This document shows positions 36,489 through 46,495 of a stretch of DNA of 64,000 nt, piece after piece; position 1 is the stretch's first letter; each line of letters opens with the position of its first letter. The position numbers were made by a program, and so were the translations under genes. The DNA is from Leuconostoc citreum. GTDB lineage: Bacteria > Bacillota > Bacilli > Lactobacillales > Lactobacillaceae. The stretch lies in NCBI RefSeq assembly GCF_004354555.1, contig NZ_PUFH01000005.1, forward strand, positions 671,001 to 735,000. The letters run 5' to 3'. The notes below the pieces were generated by a model. That model did not search any database. It was not told the DNA's origin and worked only from the letters and a program-made list of their open reading frames with translations.

Positions 36489-36562
36489 TGCTCCCTCTCG
36501 GACTCGAACCGAGGACCTTGGGATTAAAAATCCCCTACTCTAACCAACTGAGTTAAAGGAGC
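36489..36562 (-). tRNA. tRNA-Lys (anticodon UUU)
   Basis: The minus strand folds as a cloverleaf: acceptor GCTCCTT pairs with AGGGAGC, D stem ACTC/GAGT, anticodon stem GGGGA/TCCCA with one terminal mismatch, anticodon loop TTTTTAA giving anticodon UUU, and T arm with GGTTCGAGTCC. The discriminator is A and CCA is not encoded. A TTGCTT-17-TAATAT promoter candidate lies at 36615-36587. Confidence 0.95.
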
Positions 36563-36690
36563 AAACATGCCTTAGCACATTTATATATATTACAGAGTTT
36601 CATGAAAAAAAGCAACCCTTTTTCAAAAATTTTTTAATTATCTTTTTAATAGTTCCTCAAAGTGCTGATACACCAACTATTACAGCAAAT

Positions 36691-36718
36691 AAAAAACACC
36701 ACTTTCATGGTGTTTTTT
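36691..36718 (-). terminator. Terminator after rpoE
   Basis: AAAAAACACC and GGTGTTTTTT form a 10-bp stem with an 8-base loop immediately before the stop of rpoE on the minus strand. Confidence 0.88.
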
Positions 36719-36723
36719 ATGGT

Positions 36724-37305
36724 TTACTTTTCAATGTCGCCATCACTTAAATCATCTAAATCATTGGTTCCAGTTAATTCTGTTAGATTATCGTCGATTG
36801 TTTCGTCGTCACCAACAGCAATTTCTTCTTCTTCGTCGTCTTCAACCTCGACTTCAGAATCATCAACATCAACATCTGTTTCTTCTTCGGTAACTTCACC
36901 GAAATCTTCATCTTCAGGATCATCATCGTTATAGTCAATAACGTCATCGTCAGCCGCTGAGTCTGCAAACACATTAACTTTTTTAGCGGCCTTTTTACGC
37001 TTTGGTGCGTCGTCATCATCATCGATTTCATGAATAGATTCATCAATTGCATCAACAGGATACCAAGCACGCAAGCCCCATTCATTATTACCTAATGAGA
37101 TAAATGAACCATCTGTATTTAAATCCGTATAAAATTGCGAGAGGCGTGACTGGAACGTCTCTGCATCAACTGCCAAAAAGTCTTGAATTTCTTCAACTAA
37201 TGAGCTAAATGGCATAACCGTCTTATGTTCTGATAAAATTGCAGTTGCAATTTCAACCAATGCTAATTCTTCTTTTGGGTGATTGCCTAATTGTGTGAGT
37301 GCCAT
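36724..37305 (-). CDS. rpoE: RNA polymerase delta subunit
   Basis: 193 residues. The N-terminal HARE-HTH domain (about 1-90) contains ALVEIATAILSEHKTVMPFSSLVEEIQDFL and GLRAWYPVDAIDE. Residues 105-193 are an almost purely acidic, disordered tail rich in Asp and Glu. Delta increases RNA polymerase recycling and sensitivity to initiating nucleotide concentration. It follows the DUF1934 gene after 25 bp, so the two are probably co-transcribed. Confidence 0.95.
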   Translation of the reverse strand: MALTQLGNHPKEELALVEIATAILSEHKTVMPFSSLVEEIQDFLAVDAETFQSRLSQFYTDLNTDGSFISLGNNEWGLRAWYPVDAIDESIHEIDDDDDAPKRKKAAKKVNVFADSAADDDVIDYNDDDPEDEDFGEVTEEETDVDVDDSEVEVEDDEEEEIAVGDDETIDDNLTELTGTNDLDDLSDGDIEK

Positions 37306-37330
37306 AGTGCACGTCCTTTCGAGTTTCTAA

Positions 37331-37780
37331 CTAATTAAGTTTACTAGATTTATCAGCAAATTGCAACTGAATATCATACTCACCAACAATTGTATCATGT
37401 GCATACAACTGATAACTCAATGCGAGAGTCCCTTGTGTTTGCGTCAAGTCAACATCTACAGTCATCATTTTGGTGTCAGTCATTAATTGCATCTGGCCAG
37501 CTGGTGTCTGATAATAAGCTGGTAACCGTTGTGCCAATGCAAATGTTAATTTGGTGGTACTGTCACCAACACGATGCAACCTTACAGCATCTTTTTCAAA
37601 TTTAAATAGGACTTGCGTAGGTGACTGATCGGCTATGATCTCCGTATAGCGCAAAAAAATAGCGTGTTGCTTAATTAGTAACTCGCCACCGATATTAAAT
37701 TCAAACGTTTCTGTGTCATCATTTTGCTTTACGGTTGTTTTCAAGCGAATCATGACAATTTTTTTTTCAGTATCTGGCAT
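37331..37780 (-). CDS. DUF1934 family protein (YwiB-like)
   Basis: 149 residues. The beta-rich, calycin-like sequence with FLRYTE near the N-terminus, LFKFEKDAVRLHRVGDSTTKLTFA in the middle and LSYQLYAHDTIVGEYDIQLQF at the end matches DUF1934. The role is unknown; the family is found near argS/rpoE in Firmicutes. GAGG lies five bases before the start. It is the first gene of a two-gene unit with rpoE. Confidence 0.82.
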   Translation of the reverse strand: MPDTEKKIVMIRLKTTVKQNDDTETFEFNIGGELLIKQHAIFLRYTEIIADQSPTQVLFKFEKDAVRLHRVGDSTTKLTFALAQRLPAYYQTPAGQMQLMTDTKMMTVDVDLTQTQGTLALSYQLYAHDTIVGEYDIQLQFADKSSKLN

Positions 37781-37932
37781 TCTGTCCTCAATATTAGTAA
37801 ATCAATTATTTTTTCGTACTATAACCATATGTTATTTTATTATTTCTTTGTAAAAATTAGCACGAATACAACTTTTATTATTATTTTGTTTAACAATCTA
37901 TTATAATATAATAAAGACTAAAAGGGCAGCTT

Positions 37933-39288
37933 ATGTTATCAGAAAAATTATTAAATGAAAAAGTGCTTCGTGATCCTATTCACAACTTTGTTCATATCCA
38001 AGACCGCGTCATATTAGATCTCATTAATACCACAGAATTTCAGCGCTTACGACGTGTGCAACAACTTGGCATTACCGGTAGTGTTTTTCATGGCGCTGAA
38101 CATTCACGGTTTGGTCATTCGGTTGGTGCTTATGAAATTGCAAGACGTATCACAGAACATTTTGAGCAATACTACGCTTCAAAAGAAGCTAATGACGGTC
38201 TTTGGCAAGCAGATGAACGATTACTAACGTTATCTGCCGCTTTGTTACATGACATTGGTCACGGTGCTTTTTCTCATACATTTGAACATTTATTTAACAC
38301 TGATCACGAAGCTATGACACGCGCCATTATTACCGGCGACACAGAAATCAATCAAATACTATCACAAGTCTCACCTGATTTTCCAAATAAAGTGGCTAGT
38401 GTCATCGCCAAAACCTACCCCAATCCGCAAGTTGTCCAACTGATTTCTAGTCAATTAGACGTTGATCGCATGGATTACCTATTGCGCGATGCTTACTTCA
38501 CTGGCACAAAATATGGCGAATTCGATATTGACCGCATATTGCGTACAATGAAGCCAACAGTAACTGGCATAGCGTTTGATATTGCTGGCATGCACGCGGT
38601 TGAAGATTACGTTGTCAGTCGTTACCAAATGTATTTACAAGTTTATTTCCATCCAGTTTCTCGCGGTATGGAAGTACTGTTAGAGCATTTATTGCACCGT
38701 GCGCGAGAACTCTACCTAAATGCGCATGACAGCGAACGTGATTTTGTTGGGCCACTACTACAGCCACTATTTAGTGGAGAATCTTTATCAGTAGCAGATT
38801 ATCTGAAATTAGACGATCATGTCTTTATGACTTACATTAATATGTGGCGAAACCATCCAGATGCTATTTTGTCTGATCTTTCTCGTCGTTTCTTAGATCG
38901 TAAACCACTAAAATCAATCGTTATTGACGACAACACAGCCCCATTATTAGAGGACCTAGAAAAACTTGTTGCCTACGCTGGTTATAATCCTGCTTATTAC
39001 ACTGCCCGCAATGATGCGTATGATTTACCATATGATGACTATAAGCCCAATGTGGCAAAACCTCGTACCCAAATTGACTTTCTTCTTGGTGATGGGACGC
39101 ATCGTGAACTATCTGAATTATCACCTCTAGTTGCCGCAATTAAAGGTCAAGTCTCTTTTGATAAGCGTTTCTTTTTTCCAAAAGATATGCTCAATATTGA
39201 ACCTGATGAGCTATTCGCTGATACATTCAAAACTTTTAGGAGTTATATTCATAACAATGCCTTGACAACACCTAATCCGGAAAGTTAA
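37933..39288 (+). CDS. HD domain phosphohydrolase (YwfO / dNTPase type)
   Basis: 451 residues. The metal-binding residues are in EHSRFGHSVGAYEIA and the HD pair in SAALLHDIGHGAFSHTFEH, with further conserved SQLDVDRMDYLLRDAYFTG. The family includes dGTPases and broad dNTP triphosphohydrolases, and also enzymes with other nucleotide substrates. Homologues in Firmicutes such as YwfO and EF1143 support dNTP hydrolysis. A TATAATATAATA stretch lies upstream, and AGGG precedes the ATG. Confidence 0.9.
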   Translation: MLSEKLLNEKVLRDPIHNFVHIQDRVILDLINTTEFQRLRRVQQLGITGSVFHGAEHSRFGHSVGAYEIARRITEHFEQYYASKEANDGLWQADERLLTLSAALLHDIGHGAFSHTFEHLFNTDHEAMTRAIITGDTEINQILSQVSPDFPNKVASVIAKTYPNPQVVQLISSQLDVDRMDYLLRDAYFTGTKYGEFDIDRILRTMKPTVTGIAFDIAGMHAVEDYVVSRYQMYLQVYFHPVSRGMEVLLEHLLHRARELYLNAHDSERDFVGPLLQPLFSGESLSVADYLKLDDHVFMTYINMWRNHPDAILSDLSRRFLDRKPLKSIVIDDNTAPLLEDLEKLVAYAGYNPAYYTARNDAYDLPYDDYKPNVAKPRTQIDFLLGDGTHRELSELSPLVAAIKGQVSFDKRFFFPKDMLNIEPDELFADTFKTFRSYIHNNALTTPNPES

Positions 39289-39304
39289 TCATCAATATCA
39301 TTAT

Positions 39305-39334
39305 AAAAACACATGAAATCATTCATGTGTTTTT
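39305..39334. terminator. Bidirectional terminator between HD gene and yceI-like gene
   Basis: A perfect 13-bp stem AAAAACACATGAA with its complement and an ATCA loop. Confidence 0.9.
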
Positions 39335-39995
39335 ATTTTGTGAGTGAGAGAAATACCTCAACCTTGCCATGATCCTCAACTTTTACAAAGCCTAAACTTG
39401 GGGCATTAACATTAAAATCTTTAAAAGTCACAGGTATGCTACTAGCCAATTGTACGCGTTGGTTGTGATAGCCTGTTTTAATCGGTATCGTCAGTGTTTT
39501 TTTCACGCCATGTATCATCATCGTGCCGGTCACATTATAAGTGGCAGCCCCTTTATCCAATTTCACTGGCTGACTTAATACGAAAGTCGCATCCGGATAT
39601 TTTGACGTTTCTAACGCTTTAGTTCGAAAATAGTCATCACGTTTCGAAGCATCAGTCTTAATATCAGCTACTTTTAAGTTAATTGTGGCAGATTCCAGTG
39701 TCTTATTCTTAACGACAATATTTCCCGATACTTTTTTCGTTCTACCAGTCACTGTGACATTTGTGCCATTTAATACTTCATTGACACGATAACCCGCATA
39801 GCTACCATCCCCAACATGCCATTCGCCAGCTAGATCAGCGACTTTTACTGTATCCTGATTATCAGAAATTTTACTTTCAGGTGATTTATCTGCCTTTTTA
39901 ACAAAATAATCACGATAAATTTTTGGTCCAATAACTGCCCCAATACCGCCTATCACAACGACAAGGATTATAACCACTAAAAGTTTATTTTTCAT
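39333..39995 (-). CDS. YceI family protein, membrane anchored
   Basis: 220 residues. One N-terminal hydrophobic segment (about 4-24) probably anchors the protein outside the membrane. Residues 50-220 are a YceI lipocalin-like domain, with DDYFRTKALETSKYPDATF and GTMMIHGVKKTLTIPIK as family signatures. YceI proteins bind long isoprenoid lipids such as quinone precursors. In an organism with a bd oxidase this might relate to menaquinone, but no direct evidence is present here. AGGAG precedes the ATG. Confidence 0.87.
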   Translation of the reverse strand: MKNKLLVVIILVVVIGGIGAVIGPKIYRDYFVKKADKSPESKISDNQDTVKVADLAGEWHVGDGSYAGYRVNEVLNGTNVTVTGRTKKVSGNIVVKNKTLESATINLKVADIKTDASKRDDYFRTKALETSKYPDATFVLSQPVKLDKGAATYNVTGTMMIHGVKKTLTIPIKTGYHNQRVQLASSIPVTFKDFNVNAPSLGFVKVEDHGKVEVFLSLTK

Positions 39996-40099
39996 AGGCC
40001 ACTCCTATTCATTTTTAGACCTGTTCTTCTCTTAATCATACTATATTATGACCAGACTGGCAGTTTTTTTGCTTACAAATAATCAGTGTTGTAGATAAA

Positions 40100-40139
40100 A
40101 AAGACGATTACTTTGCTTGTCAACAAAGTAATCGTCTTT
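40100..40139 (-). terminator. Terminator after the MFS carrier gene
   Basis: A perfect 16-bp stem beginning AAAGACGATTACTTTG, with an 8-base loop, lies just after the stop codon. Confidence 0.88.
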
Positions 40140-40155
40140 CCTAAGGTTAAATATA

Positions 40156-41421
40156 TTATTTGTGTAGTGTTCCTAATTTTTTAAAGTCGGGAATAGTCAG
40201 CATAAATACTAAACTAATGACATACATTGCAGCTAAACTCATTAATACTGCAGATACGCTATAATGATCCATAATCCAACCAATGACAACAGATGAGAAA
40301 GCGCCAATAGCACGGCCTGATCCCATTAGAGTATTAGCAGCGGTCGCTCTAATTTCAGAGGGATAAAGCCGACTGATAACTGCCCCAAAACCACCATACA
40401 TACCATTAGAGAAGAACCCAACAACTGCTCCCAAAATGGTTAATGTCCACATATTATAAGCAAATGTAAACGCGTAGATCATGAGTGCTGAAGCAATCAA
40501 AAAGATGGTAAACGCAATTCGAGGACCGATCTTATCTAAAATAGTCCCAAATGTTAGCATGCCAATAGCCATACCAATAATAATCGGAATCATGCCTAGG
40601 TTAACATAGCCTGCCGTCACGGTAGCTGTAATTCCCAGTTGCTTACGCATAATTGTTGGTAACCAATTCATCAAGCCATAGTAACCTGCTGTTTGAATGG
40701 TTAGCATGATAATAAGTACAAATGATGTGTAAGCACGTTTTGGTGTGTTAGCAATATAAGCAAAACTGAATTTCTTTTTTCCTGACTGATAATCAGATTT
40801 TAATTGCTCAAATTCTGGTGTTTCCTTCATATGCCGACGTACAATATAAACAACAATTAAAGGCAAGAAACCTATCATGAATAAGCCTCGCCAGCCAAAT
40901 GCTGGCATAATCATTGTCGCCAATATGGCGGCCAATATAGCTCCAACCTGACCACCTATGGCAGTAATAGAACTAATACGTCCGACTTTATTGGCTTTAA
41001 AACTTTCGGCAATTAATGCCATACTCACACCGTACTCACCGCCTGTTCCCATACCAAGTAGGAAACGTGAGGCATAGATTGTATGCGCATTATCTAAGAA
41101 AGCAAGTATGACAGTTGCAAATGTCACTAATATAATAGTATAAGATAGCACACGGACACGACCAATGCGATCAGCCAATATACCAAATAAAACACTACCA
41201 ATAAGTGCGCCCCAGTTTGACATGGCAGCAATAATACCACCCTGTGCACCACTAATATGTAATTCAGCAATCATGGGTGCCAACGCAAATGATAAGAATG
41301 TTGCATCCATATGGTCGAGTGTAAATCCAAGCGTTGTTGATCCAAGTACTACTTTTTGATCTGGCGTCATTTTATTAGAGACTGCCTCATCGGCATTACT
41401 ACTGAACTGACTGATAGACAT
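40156..41421 (-). CDS. MFS transporter, metabolite:H+ symporter type
   Basis: 421 residues with twelve helices and the MFS signature GILADRIGRVRVL between helices 2 and 3, plus RLYPSEIRATAANTLMGSGRAIGA. The sequence is similar to the sugar-porter/AAHS group, which carry aromatic acids, nicotinate or organic acids. The substrate is unknown. GGAGG precedes the start. It is transcribed alone. Confidence 0.83.
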   Translation of the reverse strand: MSISQFSSNADEAVSNKMTPDQKVVLGSTTLGFTLDHMDATFLSFALAPMIAELHISGAQGGIIAAMSNWGALIGSVLFGILADRIGRVRVLSYTIILVTFATVILAFLDNAHTIYASRFLLGMGTGGEYGVSMALIAESFKANKVGRISSITAIGGQVGAILAAILATMIMPAFGWRGLFMIGFLPLIVVYIVRRHMKETPEFEQLKSDYQSGKKKFSFAYIANTPKRAYTSFVLIIMLTIQTAGYYGLMNWLPTIMRKQLGITATVTAGYVNLGMIPIIIGMAIGMLTFGTILDKIGPRIAFTIFLIASALMIYAFTFAYNMWTLTILGAVVGFFSNGMYGGFGAVISRLYPSEIRATAANTLMGSGRAIGAFSSVVIGWIMDHYSVSAVLMSLAAMYVISLVFMLTIPDFKKLGTLHK

Positions 41422-41578
41422 TTAATTTTTCCTCCAAAATGGTTGTTCACTGGCAACCGTTATTTTGTCTGATAATCATTAAACCATAAAATCAAACGTT
41501 AAGCAATCAAACGTTTAACATAAATAATAACCAAAACCTAAAGACCAATCATCTGTAAAAGTATATTAATTCTCCATT

Positions 41579-41608
41579 AAAAAACAGACCGCTAGCAGTC
41601 TGTTTTTT
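41579..41608 (-). terminator. Terminator after pepN
   Basis: AAAAAACAGAC and GTCTGTTTTTT form an 11-bp stem with an 8-base loop. Confidence 0.9.
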
Positions 41609-41610
41609 AA

Positions 41611-44145
41611 TTAAATATTGTCGCGAATAGCATCTATAACTTGTTTTTTCTCATTTTCAACTAACGTCACACGCGTTTCAATCACACGTCTATCCATTGT
41701 AATTTCACGTGTTAATGCTGGTTGCGATAACTTTGGTGTAAAGAAATTATTAAACTCATCAAGTCTTTCAGGTGTTTTCAATATATTAGCAATGACAGTA
41801 ATAAACGAAGTAAACTCCATGTCACCACCAACCGTTGCCTCCAACCAAGACCATTCTTTTCTTATCCAGTCCCAAGCCAACCGTTCACCACGGGAATTAT
41901 TTAATAGACCAGCAAACCAACCACGCAAATCTTGCGGCTTGATCACATCGGCATTTTTAAACTCCTTTATTATTTTTCTAATCATGTCGTGATCCTGTGT
42001 ACTTGTCAGCGCTAAACGTAAATCTTGCTTATAACTGGCATCAGTTGCAGCCACATAATGAGACAAAAGTTGGTCAATCAACTGCGTCTTACCGTAGTTT
42101 GTTACTTCATTTAACAAAACAAAAGCCCTTGTGTCAGCCGTTAAAGCCATTAAATCTTCCTGATTAGCCATAAAAATTTCATGTGCTTGTGCAATGGCTA
42201 CTTTATTATCTGCATACAATGCTGCTGACAATATATATGGTCGCGTTAACTGGTCAGCCACTGGTTCATTAGGTATAGTGGGTGCCCAGCCTAATCGTTC
42301 AAACTGGTCCTGACTTAGTTGATGATAAAGCTGCTTTAAATTTTTCTCCGTATCACTATCCGGTGCCACAAACTGCTTTAAACCACTAGCTAAACGATAC
42401 AAAGCATTATTGACGATATCTGAATGACTATCGCCAAACTTCTTTAATAATGGCACAACTTTCGCATAAGACATTTGGTTTGCTTCCGATAACAATCGCC
42501 AATCCTGCAATAACTGTAACTGACTAATCGCGTCGAGCTGATTATCATACGCTAAAATGTCTTTTAATAATGTCTCATCGTAAGAAACAACAACGTGCGC
42601 GTTATTGCCAATATTTAAGCGGAAAGGCACACCTGCTGCTTGTCGTAATGACTGGTAGTCACCAACATTAATAGATGGTTCCGATAATAATGTTGGTATA
42701 TCAGCATAATTGCTAGTTAAAGGGACTTGCCATAAGCGCGATTCCGATTGTCCATCCCCAATAAAGAACTGTTTTTGTGATAACTTTAGTTGTCCATCAA
42801 TGACTTCAGCAGTGATGACAGGATAACCTGGTTGCTCCAGCCAAGAGCCCATAATGGCTGAAACATCTTGTCCTGAAGCCTCTCCTAAGGCTCGCCAAAG
42901 GTCTGCCCCCGTTGCATTACCATACTGATGTGCAGCAAAGTATGCCTTCAATCCCTGCCGTAATGCTTCATCGCCAATTAACGCACGTACCATGACCAAC
43001 ATACGCGCGCCTTTAGCATAAACTATGGCCGGATCAAATAACGCATCAATTTCATCTGGATGATTAACCTGAACATGAACAGGTTGTACTCCGTCTGTCG
43101 CATCACGCCTTAAAGCCGCTGGCACGTCAGATGATTGGAAAGTTTCCCAAATATGCCAGTCAGGCGCCAGAGCATCAATCGCAACATATTCCATCATATT
43201 AGCAAAACTTTCATTTAGCCATAAATCGTCCCACCATTTCATGGTTACCAGATCACCAAACCACTGGTGTGCCAATTCATGCGCTATAACAGTTGCTACG
43301 ACTTGTTTCGTAGGTAAAGCTGTATTATCAGGATCAAGTAACAAATAGGCCTCACGATAGGTGACTAAACCCCAGTTTTCCATGGCGCCTGCAGAAAAAT
43401 CAGGCAAAGCTAATTGATTCGACTGAGGCAATGGATATGGCGTATGATAAAACGTCTCAAAAAACTCAATTGATCGTTTCGCAATATCAAGCGCAAAATT
43501 GAGATTTTTAACCGGATGTGCTTTTGTAGCATACACACCTACTTTAACGCCACTTGCTGTTGTTGTTTCTAAATGCTGTAATTCACCAAATGCAAAAGCG
43601 ACAAGATAAGTTGACATGCGAACGGTTGTATCAAAATAATGAACCCCGTTATCAACCCGTTTCTCCGGCATGTTAGCCAAAACTGTTTCACCAGGCTGCT
43701 CATCAAATTTTAGTGCTAAGTCGAATGTGGCTTTTGCCTCGGGTTCATCAATACTTGGAAACGCCTGACGAGCAAAATTGGTCTCAAATTGCGTCCCAAT
43801 AATCTGCTGTTTACGCCCATTGATGTCATAATATGATGGATAAATACCCATCATAGTATCTGTTAGTGTCGCATGATAAATAATATCAATCTTTACGGTC
43901 CCTGTTTTTGGTAAAACAAGATGTAGGGCGTCCTGCGCAGAGTCAATTTTATAGGTGATTGTTTGACCATCTACCTTCACTGCTGTAATGACTAAATTCT
44001 TTTGATGAAGTGCTATTTCCGGCACTGTGGCATTGCCCAAGATGGTTGTTTGCCCATTAAACTGTTTATTCTGTCGATCAATATCTAGATAAATATCATA
44101 ATGTTGCGGTTGGAAATTATTGTAAAATCGTGTGAATTCTGCCAT
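41611..44145 (-). CDS. pepN: Aminopeptidase N (lysyl aminopeptidase)
   Basis: 844 residues, M1 family, normal size for PepN of lactic acid bacteria. GAMENWGLVTYRE binds the peptide N-terminus. The zinc site is HELAHQWFGDLVTMKWWDDLWLNESFA (HExxH plus Glu 18 residues downstream). A C-terminal ERAP1-like helical domain covers about 510-830. It removes N-terminal residues from peptides in the cytoplasm, a major step in casein or plant-peptide use. AGGAG precedes the ATG. Confidence 0.96.
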   Translation of the reverse strand: MAEFTRFYNNFQPQHYDIYLDIDRQNKQFNGQTTILGNATVPEIALHQKNLVITAVKVDGQTITYKIDSAQDALHLVLPKTGTVKIDIIYHATLTDTMMGIYPSYYDINGRKQQIIGTQFETNFARQAFPSIDEPEAKATFDLALKFDEQPGETVLANMPEKRVDNGVHYFDTTVRMSTYLVAFAFGELQHLETTTASGVKVGVYATKAHPVKNLNFALDIAKRSIEFFETFYHTPYPLPQSNQLALPDFSAGAMENWGLVTYREAYLLLDPDNTALPTKQVVATVIAHELAHQWFGDLVTMKWWDDLWLNESFANMMEYVAIDALAPDWHIWETFQSSDVPAALRRDATDGVQPVHVQVNHPDEIDALFDPAIVYAKGARMLVMVRALIGDEALRQGLKAYFAAHQYGNATGADLWRALGEASGQDVSAIMGSWLEQPGYPVITAEVIDGQLKLSQKQFFIGDGQSESRLWQVPLTSNYADIPTLLSEPSINVGDYQSLRQAAGVPFRLNIGNNAHVVVSYDETLLKDILAYDNQLDAISQLQLLQDWRLLSEANQMSYAKVVPLLKKFGDSHSDIVNNALYRLASGLKQFVAPDSDTEKNLKQLYHQLSQDQFERLGWAPTIPNEPVADQLTRPYILSAALYADNKVAIAQAHEIFMANQEDLMALTADTRAFVLLNEVTNYGKTQLIDQLLSHYVAATDASYKQDLRLALTSTQDHDMIRKIIKEFKNADVIKPQDLRGWFAGLLNNSRGERLAWDWIRKEWSWLEATVGGDMEFTSFITVIANILKTPERLDEFNNFFTPKLSQPALTREITMDRRVIETRVTLVENEKKQVIDAIRDNI

Positions 44146-44322
44146 GTTTTCTCCTAGTTTTTGTTAGAATAATTTTATTATACACTTTTCCCCATTGACA
44201 AACGAGTAAGCAAATCTTCGAAATAATTTTCGAAATTACTAGGATATCATCAATTTACTATCGTTTTTTTGTTATAATACGTCATAGTTATTATTAATAT
44301 TATTGTCACAGAGAAGGACCCC

Positions 44323-46416
44323 ATGAGCGCACTTTATACGTTATCATTACTGGTTATTGGTGTAATCGGTACAAATATCATTAAACAATTCATACCTAAA
44401 ATACCAGAAGCTTTTATTTTGATTGTTGTCGGCGTGCTACTATCTTTTACGCGTATATTTAATCACTTCGAACTCGAACCAGAGTTTTTCATGCTTGCTG
44501 TCATCGCCCCACTAATGTTTTTGGATGGTCAACAACAATCTTTCAAAAAAATCAGACAGCGCTTCAGTATTATTCTGTTGTTATCTGTTGTGTTGGCCGT
44601 CGCTTCAGCTGCAGCAGTCGGTGTATTAGCGAATTGGCTTGAATCGAGCTGGTCATTGCCATTAGCTATTGCTTTAGCTGCCATTGTGGTGCCTACTGAT
44701 GCAGTAGCTGTCAAATCACTTACTTCTGACACCCAAATGCCTGAGGGCGTGAATGAGGCATTGGAACTTGAGTCTTTGTTTAATGATGCCACCGGTTTAG
44801 TGATGTTAGATTTAGCACTCTCTGTCTTACAAAAAGGTGCTTTTTCATTGACTACTGGGTTAATGCACTTTTTATTTGTCGCTATTGGCGGTGTTATAAT
44901 TGGTATTTTAAGTGGCTTTATACTAGTTTGGTTGCGTAGTAGTATCGCTTTTAGAATGGCGCAACCGGAAACAACAATTATTCCAATTAGTTTGCTCACA
45001 CCTTTCGCCGTTTATTTCATGGCAGAAACATGGCATACATCTGGTATTTTAGCAGTCGTGGCCACAGGAATTGTACACAATTGGGAATCAAGCAAGCTAA
45101 AATTAACTTCCACCAATGTTCAATTAACCCAGACAACAGTTTGGCAAACATTTTCAAACATATTAAACAGCATCGTTTTCTTGATTCTTGGTATTTCTCT
45201 ACCAACTGTGTTTCACGAAATCGCTAGAATTGGCCTCAATGTCACCATACAACTCATTGGTTTAGCAAGTTTAATTTATCTCACGATGTTCATTGTTCGC
45301 TTTATTTGGGCAAGATATGAAGACAATAAAAGTTCCGAACACTTTTTTGGTCCCCGACATGCCCCACAACATAATTTTTATTCTCGTGTCTTTGCCATCA
45401 GTGGTGTGCATGGTACAGTGACGCTCGCTATGGCTTTCTCCTTACCTACACATATTGGCCACCAACCGTTTCCCTACCGCGAGCAATTAATTATTGTCGC
45501 AACAGCAGTCATTCTAATTAGTATGATTATTAGTGCTATTGCCCTCCCACTTATGTTACCAGCACAAGTGACTAGTTACACACCTGATGAGTTGAATCAA
45601 ACACGAAATGATATGGTTGATTTTGCAACGTTACAAATGCGACGGATCATTTCAGATCATGACCAGCGTGAAATTGTAACCGCGCAGCTTCAGTCACAAA
45701 AAGGCTGGCATCAAATAACAGACCGTGAAACTATCAAAAATAATTATCAGTCGCTATTAACTGATACCCAAAACTTTATTTCTGATTACCTTCATAGTGA
45801 CCAGGTGACCACTCATTATCAAGTAGAAGTTATCAATGCTTACCAAAAAATTATCACACGTTTTGATGCTAACCATCAACGACTATCATTGGGTCGTATG
45901 CGCCTGCTAAAAAGAATCACACATCGTCTGGCCAAGTCTTTAAAACATACTACGTGGCATCTTGGCCATCGGCAGTTTACTAAAAAACAAAAGCAATTGG
46001 CACGCCAAAAATGGTTAACGCAACACGCTGATAAACAACAACAATGGGCAGATATGAAAAGTGGTCTATTAGCTCTCAATGACGAAGTCATTAATGCAGT
46101 AGATCATTATTTAGATGATGTATTAGCTAATAACATTGCCAATAATCATACCGAAAATCAGCATATCGATTTTGTGCGACGTGATTTAGATCGCTATTTC
46201 ACACTCATTCGACGCGACTACAGCAAAAACACGCCTGTGATTGCTAGCACAGTTTATATTGAAGCTTTTCAAGCGGAGTATAATTTTATTCAAGACCAAG
46301 TTAAACAAGGCAAGATTCCGGCTACTATGGCTAGTCTGCTCTATACCGAGATTAACCAAGCTCAAACCCTCCAGCTGCAACAAGCCGAGCAACTAGAAGG
46401 GCTTGGCGACCAGTAA
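44323..46416 (+). CDS. Na+/H+ antiporter, CPA1 family
   Basis: 697 residues. About twelve helices occupy residues 1-405, including the CPA1 transport-site motif LESLFNDATGLVMLD and VVPTDAVAVKSL. A large cytoplasmic tail of about 290 residues, rich in His, Gln and charged residues, follows and probably senses pH or regulates transport. It exchanges cytoplasmic Na+ (or K+) for H+. AAGGACC precedes the ATG. The gene stands alone and opposite to pepN. Confidence 0.9.
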   Translation: MSALYTLSLLVIGVIGTNIIKQFIPKIPEAFILIVVGVLLSFTRIFNHFELEPEFFMLAVIAPLMFLDGQQQSFKKIRQRFSIILLLSVVLAVASAAAVGVLANWLESSWSLPLAIALAAIVVPTDAVAVKSLTSDTQMPEGVNEALELESLFNDATGLVMLDLALSVLQKGAFSLTTGLMHFLFVAIGGVIIGILSGFILVWLRSSIAFRMAQPETTIIPISLLTPFAVYFMAETWHTSGILAVVATGIVHNWESSKLKLTSTNVQLTQTTVWQTFSNILNSIVFLILGISLPTVFHEIARIGLNVTIQLIGLASLIYLTMFIVRFIWARYEDNKSSEHFFGPRHAPQHNFYSRVFAISGVHGTVTLAMAFSLPTHIGHQPFPYREQLIIVATAVILISMIISAIALPLMLPAQVTSYTPDELNQTRNDMVDFATLQMRRIISDHDQREIVTAQLQSQKGWHQITDRETIKNNYQSLLTDTQNFISDYLHSDQVTTHYQVEVINAYQKIITRFDANHQRLSLGRMRLLKRITHRLAKSLKHTTWHLGHRQFTKKQKQLARQKWLTQHADKQQQWADMKSGLLALNDEVINAVDHYLDDVLANNIANNHTENQHIDFVRRDLDRYFTLIRRDYSKNTPVIASTVYIEAFQAEYNFIQDQVKQGKIPATMASLLYTEINQAQTLQLQQAEQLEGLGDQ

Positions 46417-46449
46417 AAAGCACCCCAACTTTTTGTCGGAGTGCTTTTT
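46415..46449. terminator. Terminator after the antiporter gene
   Basis: AAAAAGCAC and GTGCTTTTT arms with additional inner C-G pairs and one bulged base follow the stop codon, then T-rich sequence. Confidence 0.78.
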
Positions 46450-46495
46450 ATATATGCTGATGATTACTGAGACTTCATTTATACTACATGTTTAC

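Noticed and set aside
36489..36562. tRNA-Lys as an integration site for a mobile element
   Set aside because: No integrase, direct repeat of the tRNA 3' end, or phage-type gene is seen on either side.
41618..41992. 124-codon open frame on the plus strand
   Set aside because: Antisense to the 3' part of pepN with no start signal.
44529..44999. 156-codon open frame on the minus strand
   Set aside because: Antisense to the Na+/H+ antiporter gene, which has clear family motifs and a good start.
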